This document shows positions 25,504-34,964 of a DNA stretch of 64,000 bases, piece by piece. Within the stretch, counting starts at the first letter, position 1; every line of letters starts with the position of its first letter. A model generated the notes under the pieces. The model saw only the letters and a program-made list of their open reading frames with translations. It was not told the origin of the DNA and did not search any database. A program made the translations under genes and the position numbers. The DNA is from an uncultured Ruminococcus sp. (GTDB taxonomy: Bacteria > Bacillota > Clostridia > Oscillospirales > Acutalibacteraceae): positions 119,920-183,919 of the forward strand of contig UQQD01000001.1 in NCBI GenBank assembly GCA_900543095.1. The letters run 5' to 3'.

Positions 25504-26376
25504 ATGAACTGGATAACAGGGATCGGAAAAGCCATAGACTATGTAGAGGATAATATTACAGGTCAGATTGATTATGAACAGGCGGCGAAGCAGGCCTATT
25601 CGTCCGCTTTTCATTTTCAGCGTGTGTTCGGTATTCTTTGCGGTTACACGCTGGGCGACTATATCCGTATGCGCAGACTGTCGCTTGCAGGTCAGGAGAT
25701 TATATAGTCCGACCTAAAGATTATCGACATAGCATTAAAATACGGCTATGACAGTCCCGAAAGCTTTTCGAGGGCTTTTACACGTTTTCACGGCGAAACG
25801 CCGAGCGAAGCACGCAAATCCGGAAAGATCTGTTCATTTTCACGACTTACCGTAAATTTAACGTTAATCGGAGGAAATACTATGGATTACAGAATCGAAA
25901 AAAAGGACGCATTAAAGGTGATATGCCGCAAGGCTCAGTTTAAAAAGCCGAGTGATGATTACAATCAAACGGAAATCCCGCTTTTTTGGCAACAGTGTAC
26001 AGCCGACGGTACTATTTCCAAGATTTGCAGTTATATCCCGCAAAATCCGACGCTAAAGGGCGTTCTCGGAATTTGCTTTTCAAACGAGATGACTCAGGAG
26101 GGATTTCCCTACGGAATCGGTGCTGAGTACAGGGGCGGAGAAATCGCCGATGGCTTGGAGGTCATTGAAATTCCTGCCTATACCTATGCGGTGTTTACCG
26201 TCAAAGGTAAGATGCCCGATGCATTCAGGGAAACCTATCGCAGAATATGCACCGAGTTTTTTGCGTCAAGCGACTATGAATACGGCAACGGTGCAGAGAT
26301 TGAGGTTTATCCGTCGGCTGATGTTCAGAATCCCGACTATACTTGTGAAATTTGGATAGCAGTAAATCATAAATAA
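25504..26376 (+). pseudogene. AraC-family regulator with GyrI-like effector domain, interrupted by in-frame TAG
   Basis: From ATG at 25504 (RBS GGAGGGAG) the frame reads an AraC HTH (YEQAAKQAYSSAFHFQRVFG, GYTLGDYIRMRRLSLAGQEII) up to TAG at 25705-25707. The same frame then goes on without shift: SDLKIIDIALKYGYDSPES, FSRAFTRFHGETPSEAR, a short linker and a GyrI-like/SOUL-type effector domain (MDYRIEKKDALKVI to the TAA at 26376). The intact protein would be 290 residues, normal for this AraC-GyrI architecture. Removing the stop restores everything, so a single nonsense change is the simplest reading. An internal ATG at 25882 behind CGGAGG could still express the ligand-binding half alone. Confidence 0.85.
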
Positions 26377-26404
26377 TCTAATTACAAATTGCATTGGAGT
26401 AAAA

Positions 26405-26920
26405 GTGTTTGAAATATTAAATATCAACGACTTTGACAAAATATTCGATATTATGGAAAAGAGCTTTCCTGAAGATGAATACAGAACCTATGAAGAACAA
26501 ATGGCGCTGTTTGATATACCCGAATACTCGGTTTTTGCGCTAAAAGACGGCACAGAGCTTAAAGCGTTTATTGCGGCGTGGGAGTTTGACCGCTTTGCCT
26601 ATATTGAGCATTTTGCCGTTGCTCCCGAGTTTCGCAACGAGGGGCTTGGTGCAAAAATGCTTGGTGAATTTAAGGACAGTTTTTCAAAGCTCATTTGTCT
26701 TGAGGTAGAGCCTCCCGAAAACGAGATGTCAAAAAGGCGTATAGGGTTCTATCGGCGAAACAACTTTTTTCTCAATGAGTATCCGTATATTCAGCCGTCG
26801 TTTTCAAAAGGCAAAAAGGCGTTGCCGCTTATGGTTATGACCTCGGATTCGGTTGTTGATAAACATACTTTTGAACAGATCAAGAATACACTGTACCGAG
26901 AGGTGTACAGGGTGAAATAA
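26405..26920 (+). CDS. GNAT family N-acetyltransferase
   Basis: The 171-residue protein has the GNAT acetyl-CoA binding core (IEHFAVAPEFRNEGLGAKML, with the R/Q-x-x-G-x-G/A pattern) and the following helix and strand (ICLEVEPPENE, RRIGFYRRNNF). The FDIPEYSVFAL region fits the N-terminal sheet. GTG at 26405 behind TTGGAG is the start. The substrate is unknown. It is the last gene before a strong terminator and may belong to the yjdF-region transcript. Confidence 0.85.
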   Translation: MFEILNINDFDKIFDIMEKSFPEDEYRTYEEQMALFDIPEYSVFALKDGTELKAFIAAWEFDRFAYIEHFAVAPEFRNEGLGAKMLGEFKDSFSKLICLEVEPPENEMSKRRIGFYRRNNFFLNEYPYIQPSFSKGKKALPLMVMTSDSVVDKHTFEQIKNTLYREVYRVK

Positions 26921-26937
26921 GTATTTAAAAAATGCGA

Positions 26938-26971
26938 GGCTGTTGATGAAATTTCATCAACAGCCCTTTTT
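26938..26971 (+). terminator. Terminator after the GNAT gene
   Basis: A perfect 12-base stem (GGCTGTTGATGA / TCATCAACAGCC) with a 4-base loop is followed by CTTTTTG. Confidence 0.92.
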
Positions 26972-27041
26972 GCGTGCTTATTCATACGCCGATATATATG
27001 TCAATAGCATTTATAAATTTTTTTAAAATTTTACATAAAAA

Positions 27042-27069
27042 ACGGCTGATACCAATCGGTATCAGCCGT
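27042..27069 (-). terminator. Terminator after the LytR-CpsA-Psr gene (minus strand)
   Basis: The perfect 12-base stem ACGGCTGATACC / GGTATCAGCCGT with a 4-base loop is followed on the minus strand by TTTTTT. Confidence 0.92.
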
Positions 27070-27087
27070 GCATAGAGCCTATTTATA

Positions 27088-28248
27088 TTAATAATTCGGT
27101 GCGGCAGGTACTGTTGTTGAGCTTGAATCCGAACCCGTTGAGATAAGGTCTTCGTAAACAAACTTGGCAAATGCAACTCTTTGAGCCTGCAAATCCGAAA
27201 TTCTGATAACCGAACCTACTGCGGTGTTGTCATCATAGTACCAAAGTCCCTCTTCCGGAATATAATACTGTTCAACGTCGTATTGAAGGTAGGTAAGCGA
27301 ATTTGAAACCAACGCAGTAATTTCATCTTTTTTGAGGTTGGTGGTTATCAGCGGTCCTATTGAGCTTACAATAGAAATAATTTGTCCGAGATCCGCACTT
27401 TTCATACTGTCAAAAAGTGTTTCAAGCAGCTTTCTTTGTCTTGATGTTCTGTCCCAGTCGTCGCCGTCAATACCGATTTCGTTTCCGTCCTCGCCTTTGG
27501 AAAGACCTCTGTTTCTTGCATACCAAAGAGCTTCCTGACCGTTAAGGTGAACTATGCCGGGAGCGTCGGTGATTGTCGTGTAAGCGTCGCTTTGACCGTT
27601 TTTGTACATCTGATAGTTGATATAATCTATCTCATCTTGGGTGACCTGCATATCAATTCCGCCGAGAGTGTCGATTATCTTTATAAAGCTTTCAAAATCA
27701 ACTACCGCATAACGGTCGATTTTTATTCCAAAGTTTGCCTCAATGGTTTTTATCGAAAGCTTTGCACCGCCGTAATAGTATGAGGCATTGATTTTGTTAT
27801 ATCCGTAACCGGGAATATAAACATAGGTGTCACGCTGAAAAGAAGTAAGCTTTATCTTTTTGTGACTGTTGTCGATAGACAGCATTATCATTGTATCTGT
27901 TCTGCCGTGTTCGTCGCCGTCGCTGTTGTCTTCGCCGAACAGCATAACATTAAGTACCTTTGAATGTTGAATCAAGTCGCTGTCAGTAAGTCCGTCACCG
28001 ATAACATCCGAAACAGTGGGTCCGGTCGGGTTGTTATTGTCGTTGTCGGCAGTCTTATCCGAAATGTCAACATAATTCATTGAATTGAGCAATGAATAAT
28101 AATAAATAAATCCGCTTCCGGTCAAAAGGAAAACAACTGAAAGAATAATACATACAATGCGTTTTGCTCTGCCTTTTTTCTTATATAATTTTATAACTTG
28201 CGTATTTGAGCTTATATCAACCAGATTGCCTTTTGTATCATTAGACAT
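27088..28248 (-). CDS. LytR-CpsA-Psr (LCP) family cell wall polymer ligase
   Basis: LCP enzymes transfer teichoic acids or capsule from lipid carriers to peptidoglycan. The protein has a basic cytoplasmic N-terminus (about 1-28), one transmembrane helix (about 30-50), and the LCP domain with DTMIMLSID, the Arg-rich RDTYVYIPGYG and YARNRGLSKG segments that bind the pyrophosphate lipid. RBS GGAGGT precedes the ATG. It is a single gene ending in a strong terminator, and may act with the GT2/LicD/YfhO genes 2-8 kb away (inference). Confidence 0.93.
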   Translation of the reverse strand: MSNDTKGNLVDISSNTQVIKLYKKKGRAKRIVCIILSVVFLLTGSGFIYYYSLLNSMNYVDISDKTADNDNNNPTGPTVSDVIGDGLTDSDLIQHSKVLNVMLFGEDNSDGDEHGRTDTMIMLSIDNSHKKIKLTSFQRDTYVYIPGYGYNKINASYYYGGAKLSIKTIEANFGIKIDRYAVVDFESFIKIIDTLGGIDMQVTQDEIDYINYQMYKNGQSDAYTTITDAPGIVHLNGQEALWYARNRGLSKGEDGNEIGIDGDDWDRTSRQRKLLETLFDSMKSADLGQIISIVSSIGPLITTNLKKDEITALVSNSLTYLQYDVEQYYIPEEGLWYYDDNTAVGSVIRISDLQAQRVAFAKFVYEDLISTGSDSSSTTVPAAPNY

Positions 28249-28428
28249 ACTGCACCTCCGTTATGCTAAGCCTTAAAAATACTTCTAAATCAGATTTTCG
28301 ACAAGTTTTAACAGTCTATTATTATAACATATAATTCTGATGAATAATTCTTTGAAAGAACAATACAGGTGCATATTGTAATAATTAGGGCTTTTTTTGT
28401 AGTTTTTTCAATATTTAGTTGCAAAATG

Positions 28429-29013
28429 TCAGTCCTGCTCGTCAAGCGGCAGATAGAATGACGGCAAAAATTCTTTTTCAAAAACCTCTGCTTCCGGCAT
28501 ATTCATATCGTGAATAATTGTTTCTATTGACTCCTTTGCCTTTGCAAATTCATCATTCCCCATTCTGATCTCATCAATGCATTTAATAAGGGCCGAAAAC
28601 TTATCTGCAGCTTTTACATACTTTTTGAGTTCGGTGTCGGTTTCGTCGTTTATTTTAATAATTTTTTCAAAGTCTGCCTTAAAATCATCGGGAAGCAGTG
28701 AAACAAGCCTGTCTGCAGCAATATCCTCAATTCTTTTATAAGCCTCGATAATATCGGGATTGTAGTACTTTATCGGAGTGGGCATATCTCCTGTGATTAT
28801 TTCTGTTGCATCGTGGAAAATTGCCAAAACAACAACTCTGTCGGCGTCAAGGCTGCCGCCGAATCGCTTATTGTGAATAAGAACAAGGCAGTGCGCTATA
28901 ATTGCGACCTGCTGACTGTGTTCGCTGATGTTTTCATTTTTGGTATTATTCATCAAACCCCAGCGATTAATGTACTTCATTCTTGACATCATTGCATAAA
29001 AATGATAGGACAT
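28429..29013 (-). CDS. yfbR: YfbR-like HD-domain 5'-deoxynucleotidase
   Basis: The protein closely follows the E. coli YfbR layout from end to end: HFYAMMSRMKYINRWGLM, the first metal His in NISEHSQQVA, the HD pair in AIFHDATEIITGDMPTPIKY, and the LPSFYLPLDE tail. YfbR removes phosphate from deoxynucleoside 5'-monophosphates, adjusting dNTP pools. At 194 residues it is of normal length. GGAGG stands before the ATG. It is divergent from the yfhO-like gene. Confidence 0.93.
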   Translation of the reverse strand: MSYHFYAMMSRMKYINRWGLMNNTKNENISEHSQQVAIIAHCLVLIHNKRFGGSLDADRVVVLAIFHDATEIITGDMPTPIKYYNPDIIEAYKRIEDIAADRLVSLLPDDFKADFEKIIKINDETDTELKKYVKAADKFSALIKCIDEIRMGNDEFAKAKESIETIIHDMNMPEAEVFEKEFLPSFYLPLDEQD

Positions 29014-29176
29014 ATAAAATTCCTCCTGATTTTTTACAAAAGTTAGTGCAAATGAGTTATAAATATGCTATAATATATTGATAATTATACTATTTTTCAA
29101 ATAAAAGTCAAAGATTAATTTATTTTATGGTATGGAATATGTCCGTAACGGGCTTTCATACGACAGGAGAATTCAA

Positions 29177-31675
29177 ATGACAGCAAGGCTTGAACGCATC
29201 GGCTCCAAAAAAGGAGTATATATACTGTTTACATTTTTAGTTGCGCTTGTCACTGCGGCCGCTTTGTTTGTACCGTTTATGTCAATAAATGACGGTATAT
29301 TCTATTATTACGGCGACTTTAACGTGCAGGAGATACCGTTCTATCAAATGGTTCACGGCGCAGTAAGAAGCGGTCAGCTCGGCTGGAACCATACCACCGA
29401 CCTTGGTTCGGATCTTTTGTCAAGCTACAGCTTTTATCTTATGGGCAGCCCGTTTTTTTGGCTTACAATTCCTTTCCCGAATGATTTTGTGCCTTATCTT
29501 ATCGGTCCGCTCCTTATCTTAAAATTTGCCTGTGCCGCAACTACTGCACACATATATATCAAAAGGTATGTAAAAAATCAAATGTTTGCCGTGTTCGGCG
29601 GACTTTTGTATGCCTTTTCGGGATTTTCTATATATAATGTGTTCTTTTTCCATTTCCATGAACCTATGATAATGTTCCCCCTGCTTTTGGCGGCGCTTGA
29701 CGCATTTATTTACGACAGGCGCAGGGGTGTGTTTGCATTAGCTGTTTGTGCTGCGTGCGTTATCAATTACTACTTTTTTGTGGGTCAGGTTGTTTTTGTA
29801 ATAATGTATTTTCTGATGATAACGCTGACCAAGACCTACAAATTTAAATTAAAAGACTTCTTGCTGCTTGCGCTTGAAACATTAATCGGTTTTGCGGCGT
29901 CGGCATTTGTGCTGCTGCCGTCGGTACTCGGACTTTTGGGCAATCCTCGGCTTGCTACCTATCCAAACGGCTGGGATGCGCTTGTAAACGCAAAGCCCCA
30001 GAGATATTGGCTTGCCGTGCTTGCGTTTTTGTTTCCTGCGGATATGCCTGCAATGCCCGTGTTTACGCCCGAATCAAACTGCAAGTGGGCTTCGGTTGCG
30101 GGCTGGCTTCCTTTGGTGGGAATGACGGGCGTTATTGCCTTTTTGCAGACAAGAAAGCGTGACTGGCTCAAAAAGCTGATAACTCTGCTTATTTTGTGTG
30201 CGCTTATCCCTGCTCTGAACAGTATGTTCCAGATGTTCAACAGTTCAATTTACTATACACGCTGGTTTTATATGCTTGTGCTGATGCTTGTGCTTGCAAC
30301 TCTGCGTGCGCTTGAGGATAATTCCGCCGATTGGAAAAGGGCGACGGTCTGGTCGGCTTCGCTGACAGTCGGAGCGGCGCTGCTTATCGGATTTATGCCG
30401 AAAATAACCGAGAATGATGACAAGACCAAAAGCGTTTCCGTAGGCGTAGAAGCAACCTTTGAACGCTTTTGGATATATGTGCTTATTGCGCTTTTGAGCC
30501 TGCTTGCATTTATTCTTATCTTTAAAAAATTCAGTACAAATAAATTTCAATTTTCTATAGCTCTGATATGCGGAATGTTGACAGTGTCGCTTTTAAGCTC
30601 GTATTTTATAATAGGAACGGGTGTTTTATCAAGCAACACAACAAAGAAGATAAATGACGACATTTTAAATTGCCGTGACGATATAAAAATTTCCGATCTT
30701 GAGGACGTTCGCAGTGATTTTTACAAATGCGTTGACAATACGGCAATGTTTTGGAAAGTGCCGAGCATCAACTGCTTTCAAAGCTCGGTTTCAACTTCTA
30801 TAATGCAGTTTTACAGCGCTATGAACATAACCCGTGACGTGGCTTCACGCCCCGATTTTTCTGCATACGGACTGAGAGCTTTGTTTAGCTGTAAATATTA
30901 TTTTGACTATAATAAGGACAACAATGATGATGACAGCGACTTTTCGTTTGTTGACAAAGACAATAAGACTAAGATGCCCTATTGGAAGTATCTGAAAACC
31001 TGCAACAATTTTGATATTTACGAAAATGAATGTTATATTCCAATGGGATTTACCTATGACAGCTTTGTAGCCAAAGAGGAGTTTGACAGGCTCAGAAACG
31101 ATAATAAATCTCAGGGAATACTCAACGCAATGGTGCTGAGCCGTGAACTTATGGAAAAGTATTCCGACATTACAGGCTATACCGACGAAAAGTACAGTGA
31201 GCTTTACGGCGACAAGCCCGAACTTTTTGACAGCGTTGTTGACGATTATGTTTTTAACAAATATCAGTACAAACAGCAGTGTGAAAAGCTGGCGGCTTCA
31301 AGCTGTTCTCGGTTTGAATATACCGACAGCGGTTTTACGGCTGAGTATAACAATACCGGTGATGATAACCTTTTGTTTTTCAGCATACCTTACAGCACGG
31401 GCTTCAGTGCAAAGGTAAACGGCGAAAGCGTTGATGTAGAAAAAGTAAACTTCGGTTTTATGGCTGTTAAAGTACCCGCAAACACCGATTGTACCATTGA
31501 GTTTAACTATGAAACGCCCGGATTTGGCACGGGCTTGCTCATAAGTCTTGCTTCCTTATGCGCTTTTGCGGTATACGTTACCGTAATTGTGATTTACCGC
31601 AGGACTAAAGGAAAAAATCAGACAGATAGCTGTGCAGATGAAAAAATGTGCGGCTGCAACGAAAAACGGAGTTGA
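29177..31675 (+). CDS. YfhO family multi-pass membrane protein (putative GT-C glycosyltransferase)
   Basis: About 12-14 hydrophobic helices spread over residues 15-480, an extracytoplasmic soluble region follows to about 790, and a last helix (GLLISLASLCAFAVYVTVIV) ends the chain; this is the YfhO (PF09586) layout. Known relatives help glycosylate lipoteichoic acid outside the membrane with a CsbB-type GT2 partner. FVQEIPFY-like loop residues (DFNVQEIPFYQMVHG) near residue 50 hold the acidic residue typical of GT-C enzymes. The frame is open from 29132 but ATG at 29177 follows CAGGAGA. The product of 832 residues fits the family. Confidence 0.85.
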   Translation: MTARLERIGSKKGVYILFTFLVALVTAAALFVPFMSINDGIFYYYGDFNVQEIPFYQMVHGAVRSGQLGWNHTTDLGSDLLSSYSFYLMGSPFFWLTIPFPNDFVPYLIGPLLILKFACAATTAHIYIKRYVKNQMFAVFGGLLYAFSGFSIYNVFFFHFHEPMIMFPLLLAALDAFIYDRRRGVFALAVCAACVINYYFFVGQVVFVIMYFLMITLTKTYKFKLKDFLLLALETLIGFAASAFVLLPSVLGLLGNPRLATYPNGWDALVNAKPQRYWLAVLAFLFPADMPAMPVFTPESNCKWASVAGWLPLVGMTGVIAFLQTRKRDWLKKLITLLILCALIPALNSMFQMFNSSIYYTRWFYMLVLMLVLATLRALEDNSADWKRATVWSASLTVGAALLIGFMPKITENDDKTKSVSVGVEATFERFWIYVLIALLSLLAFILIFKKFSTNKFQFSIALICGMLTVSLLSSYFIIGTGVLSSNTTKKINDDILNCRDDIKISDLEDVRSDFYKCVDNTAMFWKVPSINCFQSSVSTSIMQFYSAMNITRDVASRPDFSAYGLRALFSCKYYFDYNKDNNDDDSDFSFVDKDNKTKMPYWKYLKTCNNFDIYENECYIPMGFTYDSFVAKEEFDRLRNDNKSQGILNAMVLSRELMEKYSDITGYTDEKYSELYGDKPELFDSVVDDYVFNKYQYKQQCEKLAASSCSRFEYTDSGFTAEYNNTGDDNLLFFSIPYSTGFSAKVNGESVDVEKVNFGFMAVKVPANTDCTIEFNYETPGFGTGLLISLASLCAFAVYVTVIVIYRRTKGKNQTDSCADEKMCGCNEKRS

Positions 31676-31679
31676 CAGT

Positions 31680-33041
31680 ATGTTATTTGGCGAAAAGATA
31701 TTAAAATACAAAGATGAAATGTTGTCGGATCTAAATACGCTGATAAGTATTCAGTCTATAGACGGTGAAAAGAACGACGAGTGCGACAGTGCGCTTAAAT
31801 TCATTATAAAACGTGCAGGTGACTTCGGACTTGCGTCAAGCCGTGTGACCGATAAAAGCGCACACGTTGAGCTTGGCGGCGGAGGAAAACTGTGCGGAGT
31901 ACTTTCTCACCTTGACGTTGTACCCGCATGCAGCAACTGGAGCGTCAATCCATATGCGCTCACACAAAAGGACGGCAGACTCTACGGCAGAGGAATTGCC
32001 GACGACAAGGGTGCGGCGCTTGTAAATCTGTATTGTCTGCGTGCGCTTAAAGAAAACGGAGTTAAGGGAAAAAACACCCTCCGAGCTATTTACGGCACAT
32101 CGGAAGAAACGGGTATGGACGATATTGACGGATATTTTGAAAAAATGCCGCTTCCCGATATGGCGTTTACTCCCGACAGCGATTACGGTATATGCTATGC
32201 CGAAAAAGGAATTCTTCACATACAGGTAAGCGCAGACCGAAACGACGCAAAAACGCTGACGCAGTTTCATTCGGGCAACGCAATAAACGCCGTTCCCGAT
32301 ATGGCGTATGTGATGCTTGATTCGTCAAGCTATGACGAACAGCTTCTTATGAGACTTTCGGACGCAAGCGACGGAAATTTTGAGTTTAACTATACCATTG
32401 ACGGACTTATGATAATCAGCAGAGGCAGAGCGGCTCATGCCTGTGAGCCTCAAAAGGGACAGAATGCGGCGGCAAATCTTGTTGACCTTATTGCAAACGC
32501 TTATGATGTTCCCGAAATCGGTTCGTTATGTTCGTTTATTGATTATGCGATAAATAAAGAAATCAACGGTCGTTCTCTCGGCTTGAAAATGAGCGACTCC
32601 GTTTCGGGCGCACTTACGGTAAACCTTTCATCCGTGCATATCGAAGATGACAAGGCATACGCCCAATTTGACATACGCTATCCCGTTACGGTAAACGGCG
32701 ATAATATTATTAGGCAGTTTGAAAAAGCGGCGGGTATCAGTAAACTGAAAACTAAGGTGCTGAATCATGAAAAGCCGTTGTATGTAAAGAAAGATTCCGA
32801 GCTTATAGATGTGCTCAGCAACGCTTATGAAGCCGTTACGGGTGAAAAACCGGAGCTTTATTCAACGGGCGGCGGTACTTATGCACGCAAGCTCGGCGGC
32901 AGAGGGGTTGCTTTCGGACCGAACTTTAAGACGGATGATATTCGTATGCACAACGCCGATGAAAGTGTTGACGCCGAAAACTTCTTTACTCACGCAAAAA
33001 TATGTCTTGAGGCGTTTTATAGGCTTTATACCTTAGAATAA
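31680..33041 (+). CDS. M20 family dipeptidase (PepV/Sapep-like)
   Basis: The 453-residue protein carries the M20 zinc site: GVLSHLDVVPA, GRGIADDKGAA, the catalytic Glu pair in GTSEETG, and the C-terminal STGGGTYARKLGG with the metal-binding region. This matches the PepV-type dipeptidases that cleave Xaa-His and D-Ala-containing dipeptides. ATG at 31680 follows CGGAG; the frame is open from 31632, but that part overlaps yfhO. It begins 5 bases after the yfhO stop, so co-translation is likely although the functional link is not obvious. Confidence 0.92.
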   Translation: MLFGEKILKYKDEMLSDLNTLISIQSIDGEKNDECDSALKFIIKRAGDFGLASSRVTDKSAHVELGGGGKLCGVLSHLDVVPACSNWSVNPYALTQKDGRLYGRGIADDKGAALVNLYCLRALKENGVKGKNTLRAIYGTSEETGMDDIDGYFEKMPLPDMAFTPDSDYGICYAEKGILHIQVSADRNDAKTLTQFHSGNAINAVPDMAYVMLDSSSYDEQLLMRLSDASDGNFEFNYTIDGLMIISRGRAAHACEPQKGQNAAANLVDLIANAYDVPEIGSLCSFIDYAINKEINGRSLGLKMSDSVSGALTVNLSSVHIEDDKAYAQFDIRYPVTVNGDNIIRQFEKAAGISKLKTKVLNHEKPLYVKKDSELIDVLSNAYEAVTGEKPELYSTGGGTYARKLGGRGVAFGPNFKTDDIRMHNADESVDAENFFTHAKICLEAFYRLYTLE

Positions 33042-33057
33042 AGGGAATGATTATTAT

Positions 33058-33852
33058 ATGAATACGGAAAAAATCATAAAAAAACAGGCTAAAAAATCTT
33101 TGAGCGGCAACTGGGCGGTACTGATTGCAGCTTTGTCTGCAATTTGTATTTTGATTATAGCCGCAATATGCGTTATCAACCTGCTTGCAAGCGCTTTTGG
33201 TATTATAGATGCAGATAACGGCGATATTTACGATGAAAAAATGCTGTTGTTTGTCGCAATATCCTTTGCGGTTGAAATTGCGCTGCTTTTCTTTGCGCCG
33301 CTTATTAACGGAGCACTTAAAATGTGTGCAAACACGGCGGCAACCGGAAGAACCGAAATAACCGATATGTTCTATTTCTTCGGCAATCCGGGAAGATATT
33401 TCAGAACAGTTGTTTTGGATGCGGTTTTGTTCTATATATCCGACTTTTTATCGACCTTTCTTGATTTTTACGGCTATGCTTCAAATATCTGCGATGCAAG
33501 TCTTTCGGACGGCTTTTTTGCCAATTCTGCGGGAATTACTCTTATACTTACAGCCGCATTTCTTTTATCGCTTGTTGTACGGGTTTTTGTATTTCTTATC
33601 TTTGTTTATTATCCTCTTGCGATATATGCCGTTGACGACAGTATGGGAATAGGAAGATATATGTTCGGGCTTATTCCGTTTTCATTCAGACACTTTGGCG
33701 CATCAGTAAAGCTCTTGCTTAGCTTTATCGGCTGGATATTTCTGTGCTTTTTTGTTGTGCCTGCAATATATGTTCTGCCTTATTATCTTGTATCGGCAGT
33801 CAGCTCGGCACGCTGGCTGTTCATTCTTGACAGAAGCAGGGGTTTGATATGA
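33058..33852 (+). CDS. Multi-pass membrane protein (DUF975-like)
   Basis: The N-terminus (IIKKQAKKSLSGNWAVLI) is the amphipathic start seen in DUF975 proteins, followed by about five to six membrane helices over 264 residues. No catalytic motif is visible. The function of the family is unknown. The gene sits between the M20 dipeptidase (16 bases) and GT2 gene (ATGA overlap), inside an envelope gene run, so a role in surface polymer assembly or membrane stress is possible but unproven. Confidence 0.65.
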   Translation: MNTEKIIKKQAKKSLSGNWAVLIAALSAICILIIAAICVINLLASAFGIIDADNGDIYDEKMLLFVAISFAVEIALLFFAPLINGALKMCANTAATGRTEITDMFYFFGNPGRYFRTVVLDAVLFYISDFLSTFLDFYGYASNICDASLSDGFFANSAGITLILTAAFLLSLVVRVFVFLIFVYYPLAIYAVDDSMGIGRYMFGLIPFSFRHFGASVKLLLSFIGWIFLCFFVVPAIYVLPYYLVSAVSSARWLFILDRSRGLI

Positions 33853-34964
33853 CAGTTTCATTATGTATGATAGCCTATAACGAGGCAGATGCACTCGACG
33901 GCCTTTTTAAGGATATTTCGCTTCAGGAGTATCCGCACGAAAAAATGGAAATAGTTTTTGTTGACAGTATGTCAACCGACGGAACTTATGATAAAATGGA
34001 GCGTTTTAAGGAAACCGACTTTGGTTTTGCAAATGTTGCCATAGTTCAGTGTGCAAAGCGAAACCAGGCATTTTCGTGGAACGCAGCGCTTATGACCGCA
34101 AGGGGTGATGTGATAATCAGGGTTGACGCCCACGCAAGAATTCCACGTAACTTTGTTTCACGCAATATCTATAACCTCAGACAGGGGGAAAACGTAGTGG
34201 GCGGCGGACGTCCGAATATAAGCTCAAACGTATCTCCGTGGAAGCTGACGTTGCTTGCCGCAGAGGATTCGCTGTTTGGCAGTTCTATTGCAAGCTATCG
34301 CCGTCCGGCTTCCGAAAAGGAATACCTGGACAGTCTTTTTCATGCGGCGTATCGCCGTGAGGTTATCCAAACTGTAGGCGGATTTAACGAGGATCTCGGC
34401 AGAACAGAGGATAACGAGTTTCATTACAGAATACGAAAGGCAGGGTACAAGCTTGCCTGCTGTCCCGATATTATATCCTATCAACATTCACGAAACAATC
34501 TTAAAACTATGATAAAACAAAAGTATTCAAACGGACGCTGGATCGGTCTGACCGTTTCCGTATGTCCGGGCTGTATATCATATTTCCACTTTGTTCCGTT
34601 TGTGTTTGTTTTGATGATAATAGCATGTGCGATACTTGCACTTTTGGGTGCGCCGGTGTTTATGTATATTTTTCTGGTACTTTACGGAATGTTTGACGCA
34701 GTAAACACGGTCGCCTGCTTTACAATGAAGAATATTCAGCCGCAATTTTTCCTTTTGCCGCTTATCTTTCCGCTTTTGCACGTTGCATACGGAATAGGAA
34801 CAATAGTTGGACTTTTGCAGATACCGTTTTGGAAACGCAAGATAAAAAACACTCCTGCTAAGGCTCATATCGAAAAGGTCAAAAGAAAGGTTGCCAAGCA
34901 TACGGGAACATTCCCTGTAAATAATGGTGAAGACAATGTCCGAAAAAGTAAACTTAACTCCTGA
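33849..34964 (+). CDS. Membrane-associated family 2 glycosyltransferase (ExoA-like)
   Basis: Residues 1-230 form a GT-A domain: VSLCMIAYNEADAL for nucleotide binding, FVDSMSTDGT, the metal-binding DxD-like RVDAHARIP, and the acceptor/base region around GRTEDNEFHYRIRKAG. Residues about 240-330 hold three to four membrane helices, as in succinoglycan-type ExoA enzymes acting on lipid-linked sugars. It overlaps the gene before it by four bases and the LicD gene after it by about 29. A function in making or decorating a surface glycan is well supported, but the sugar is unknown. Confidence 0.92.
   Translation: MTVSLCMIAYNEADALDGLFKDISLQEYPHEKMEIVFVDSMSTDGTYDKMERFKETDFGFANVAIVQCAKRNQAFSWNAALMTARGDVIIRVDAHARIPRNFVSRNIYNLRQGENVVGGGRPNISSNVSPWKLTLLAAEDSLFGSSIASYRRPASEKEYLDSLFHAAYRREVIQTVGGFNEDLGRTEDNEFHYRIRKAGYKLACCPDIISYQHSRNNLKTMIKQKYSNGRWIGLTVSVCPGCISYFHFVPFVFVLMIIACAILALLGAPVFMYIFLVLYGMFDAVNTVACFTMKNIQPQFFLLPLIFPLLHVAYGIGTIVGLLQIPFWKRKIKNTPAKAHIEKVKRKVAKHTGTFPVNNGEDNVRKSKLNS

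Noticed and set aside
25705..25707. Recoding of TAG to an amino acid in the AraC gene
   Set aside because: prfA is intact and several neighbouring genes end in TAG, so a nonsense mutation is simpler.
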